Shown in pieces: positions 61,260 to 64,000 of a stretch of DNA of 64,000 nt (positions are counted from its first letter, which is position 1; the number at the start of each line of letters is the position of its first letter). The notes under the pieces were generated by a model that saw nothing but the letters and a program-made list of their open reading frames with translations, was not told where the DNA came from and searched no databases. This DNA is from Balanoglossus misakiensis. Taxonomy: Eukaryota; Hemichordata. The position numbers and the translations under genes are program-made. The stretch spans positions 11,594,001-11,658,000 of the forward strand of contig CM082587.2 in NCBI GenBank assembly GCA_040954595.2. Direction: 5' to 3'.

Positions 61260-63474
61260 GGGGGGGGGGGGGGACAGAACGGTTCAATACTACATTTATT
61301 AGATATCAGCTAATTTTAGACAATCATCTAAAATCTAAATCATTTTTTCATATTTGGATATCTGATGATGTATGAAATTTCCAATATATGTAAAAATGGT
61401 GCTGATTATAAAAAATGCACTCTGAATGAGCTGATTTAATACAAAAATTGCGTTTTATTCGTTTTTGCACCAAAAAGGTCATTTTTAGGCAAAACATTCT
61501 TTATTTTTTTAATTCGGTGGCCTGATCATATATAAGCAATTGCTTGCATGTTAAAAGTTTTTATGACTTTTAAAAGCAGTGACACTGGCGGCATTCAACA
61601 CGAAAATAACAATTTAACCACAATTTGGTCAAAATGGTAAATTTTTGAAAATTACAAAAAATACCTGTTTTCTACATTTTCGGAAATCTGATGGAGTATA
61701 GAATGCTCTTCGTATATATATATCGATACAAATTCCACAAAAGACCGTCTAATTTGGCTTACTGCATACAAAATTGCGTTTTACCAAATTTTCCTTGAAA
61801 ATGTCATTTTTAGAAAAATAAAATAAAAAAACTTTCGTTCTTCGAATTTGGTGCCCTGATCATATATGACATGTTGATTGTATGTTAAAACTTTCCACCA
61901 CTCCAAAAATGCAGAGATATTGACGGAATTCAAGAAAAAATAGCCATTTTGGCCATATTTTGACAAAATGGTACATTTTTAAAAAATCATAAAAAATAAA
62001 CTCTTTTCTTCATTTTCGGAAATATTATGGAGCATGAAGTGTCGTTCTCTTGTAAAAAGTGCTGCAAATTCCAGAAAATGTGGTATAATTTGAATCACCC
62101 AAGACAAAATTACCATTTTCGACTTGTTTTCGAAAAATTGTCTTTTTTAAAAAATAAATAAGAATAAATTCTTTTCTTAGTTTCAAACGGGTAGAGATAC
62201 TTTCCACACGGGTTTTCTAACATTGAATTCCCGTTCATCAACTCAGATTTCCTACAGCATAAGTCGGCTAAAACCCTGACACTCTAGAGCAGAAACAGTT
62301 GCACACTGATAACGCTGAACAAGTCGATTTTTCTACGGCCTGGCTCGGCTAAATCTCGTCACAATATGACAGACACTAGCGTACGTTAGCAACGGTGATC
62401 AAGTCAGATTTTCAACGGCATGGGTTGGATAAAGCCCCGGCACTCTAGAGCAGAAACACGTGTACAGAGACCACGTTGATCAAGTCTGATCTCCTACGGC
62501 TTGGCTCGACTAAAACCCCGGCACACTATGACAGACACTAGCGTTCGTTAGCAACGTTGATCAAGTCAGATTTCCTACGGCATGGCTTTGCTAAAGCCCT
62601 GACACTCTAGAGCAGAAACACGCGTACAGAGACCACGTTGATCTACTCACATTTCCTTCGGCCTGGCACGGCTGATGCCCCGGCACTATATATAGGACAC
62701 AGACTGGCGTAAGTTAACAACGGTAATCACGTCGGGTTTTCTTACGGCCTGGCTCAGCTGAAGCCCCGGCACTCTAGAGCAGAAACAGGCGTACATTGAC
62801 CACGTTGATCAAGTCAGATTTCCTACGGCGTGACTCGGCTGGTGCACCGGCTCTATATGACACAGACTGGCGTAAGTTATCAACGGTGATTACGTCGGAT
62901 TTCCTACGGCATGGTTTAGCTAAAGCCCCGGCACTTTTGAGCAGAAACAGGCGTACATTGACCACGTTGATCAAGTCAGATTTCCTACGGCGTGACTCGG
63001 CTGGTGCACCGGCTCTATATGACACACACTGGCGTGAGTTATCAACGGTGATTACGCCAGATTTCCTACGGCATGGTTTAGCTGAAGCCCCGGCACTGTG
63101 GAGCGGAAACACGCGTACATTGACCACGATGATCAAGTCAGATCTCCTACGGCCTGGCTCGACTAAAACCCCGGCACACCATGACAGACACTAGCGTTCG
63201 TTAGCAACGGTGATCAAGTCGGATTTCCTTCGGCCTGGCTCTGCAAAAGACCCGACACATTAGTACAAAGACGTTGGCTAAGTCGGGCAAACCGAAGAGG
63301 GAAAGTCGCAGCGGGTCAACACTCGACATTTGTTCGGGTAGGACTGCATTATTGCCTGTCAATTTATAGAGAAAGCCCGAATTTAACCAGGGCGTTTCAA
63401 ACAAGGACGTTATTTGGGGGCACGGCCTGCAGTACTGCCGGGTAAGCTGACATCGGCGTACCGCATATAATGTA
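61260..63474 (+). repeat. Satellite unit, 2215 bp, two extra 81-mers
   Basis: Closely resembles 52944-55160, including CCAATATATG near 61380 and the same duplicated two-monomer block (about 62780-63110), although three units lie between the two. Confidence 0.88.
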
Positions 63475-64000
63475 GGGGGGGGGGGGGGACAGAACGGTTC
63501 AATACTACATTTATTAGATATCAGCTAATTTTGGACAATCATCTAAAATCTAAATCATTTTTTCATATTTGGATATCTGATGATGTATGAAATTTCCATT
63601 ATATGTAAAAATGGTGCTGATTATAAAAAATGCACTCTGAATGAGCTGATTTAATACAAAATTGCGTTTTATTCGTTTTTGCACCAAAAAGGTCATTTTT
63701 AGGCAAAACATTCTTTATTTTTTTAATTCGGTGACCTGATCATATATAAGCAATTGCTTGCATGTTAAAAGTTTTTATGACTTTTAAAAGCAGTGACACT
63801 GGCGGCATTCAACACGAAAATAACAATTTTAACCACAATTTGGTCAAAATGGTAAATTTTTGAAAATTACAAAAAATACCTGTTTTCTACATTTTCGGAA
63901 ATCTGATGGAGTATAGAATGCTCTTCGTATATATATATCGATACCAATTCCACAAAAGACCGTCTAATTTGGCTCACTGCAGACAAAATTGCGTTTTACC
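63475..64000 (+). repeat. Satellite unit, partial at right edge
   Basis: Starts with a 14-G tract. It carries the TAAGCAATTGCTTGCATG variant of the 50891 family but the common CCATTATATG form, so it looks mosaic. The array continues beyond the window. Confidence 0.9.

Larger units (their letters stand above)
37078..64000 (+). repeat. Macrosatellite array, forward orientation, second block
   Basis: Continuation of the same array to the window edge. Poly-G tracts start at 37536, 39853, 42181, 44514, 46475, 48999, 50891, 52944, 55161, 57214, 59701, 61260 and 63475. Unit lengths vary more here (1559-2524 bp) than in the first block. No gene was found; the only foreign insertion is at 58500-58686. 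Confidence 0.95.

Noticed and set aside
11853-64000. Numerous 60-132 residue ORFs in the satellite
   Set aside because: They recur with the repeat, appear on both strands, break freely between units and show no domain. Repetition explains them.
11853-64000. CENP-B box-like motif marking a centromeric satellite
   Set aside because: Sequences such as CTTTCCACACGGG resemble it only partly and lack the required core bases.

Overview
The window is repeat-dominated DNA from an animal genome. No host gene, rRNA or tRNA is recognisable. It carries three classes of retrotransposon typical of metazoans: a CR1-like LINE with PHD and esterase domains in ORF1, a BEL/Pao LTR element, and a Tx1/L1-like LINE with a CCHC ORF1. 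An aquatic invertebrate is a reasonable guess, but the sequence does not fix the species.

Layout. Positions 1-2068 hold the 5' part of a CR1-like LINE read leftwards; its ORF1 runs off the left edge. Positions 2069-5134 are a macrosatellite in reverse orientation. Positions 5135-11852 are two head-to-head, partly deleted BEL/Pao copies. They form the core of a palindrome whose arms also include flanking satellite (about 2901-8177 and 8836-14085, with a 658-bp asymmetric spacer). Positions 11853-30277 and 37078-64000 are the same macrosatellite in forward orientation, interrupted at 30278-37077 by a 6.8-kb Tx1-like LINE flanked by a 13-bp target-site duplication. A 187-bp retroposon with a (TAA)n tail sits at 58500-58686.

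The macrosatellite is the main theme. Each unit is about 2.05 kb and has two halves. One is an AT-rich half of about 0.95 kb made of three diverged copies of a roughly 330-340 bp monomer. The other is a half richer in G and C, of about 0.9 kb, made of about eleven 81-bp monomers that alternate between two types. A poly-G tract of 7-17 G marks each unit. Twenty-three tracts are present. Tract-to-tract distances range from 1559 to 2524 bp, and most departures from 2.05 kb are close to multiples of 81 bp, as expected from unequal exchange between subrepeats. Several pairs or triples of units share private variants, so whole units have also been amplified or homogenised locally.

History that can be read from the sequence: a BEL/Pao copy that had already lost its integrase sat in the satellite; that locus was then duplicated as an inverted pair; a Tx1-like LINE later inserted into a forward unit, and its ORF2 is now frameshifted. 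Every coding region belongs to a mobile element. The many short ORFs in the satellite are by-products of repetition.
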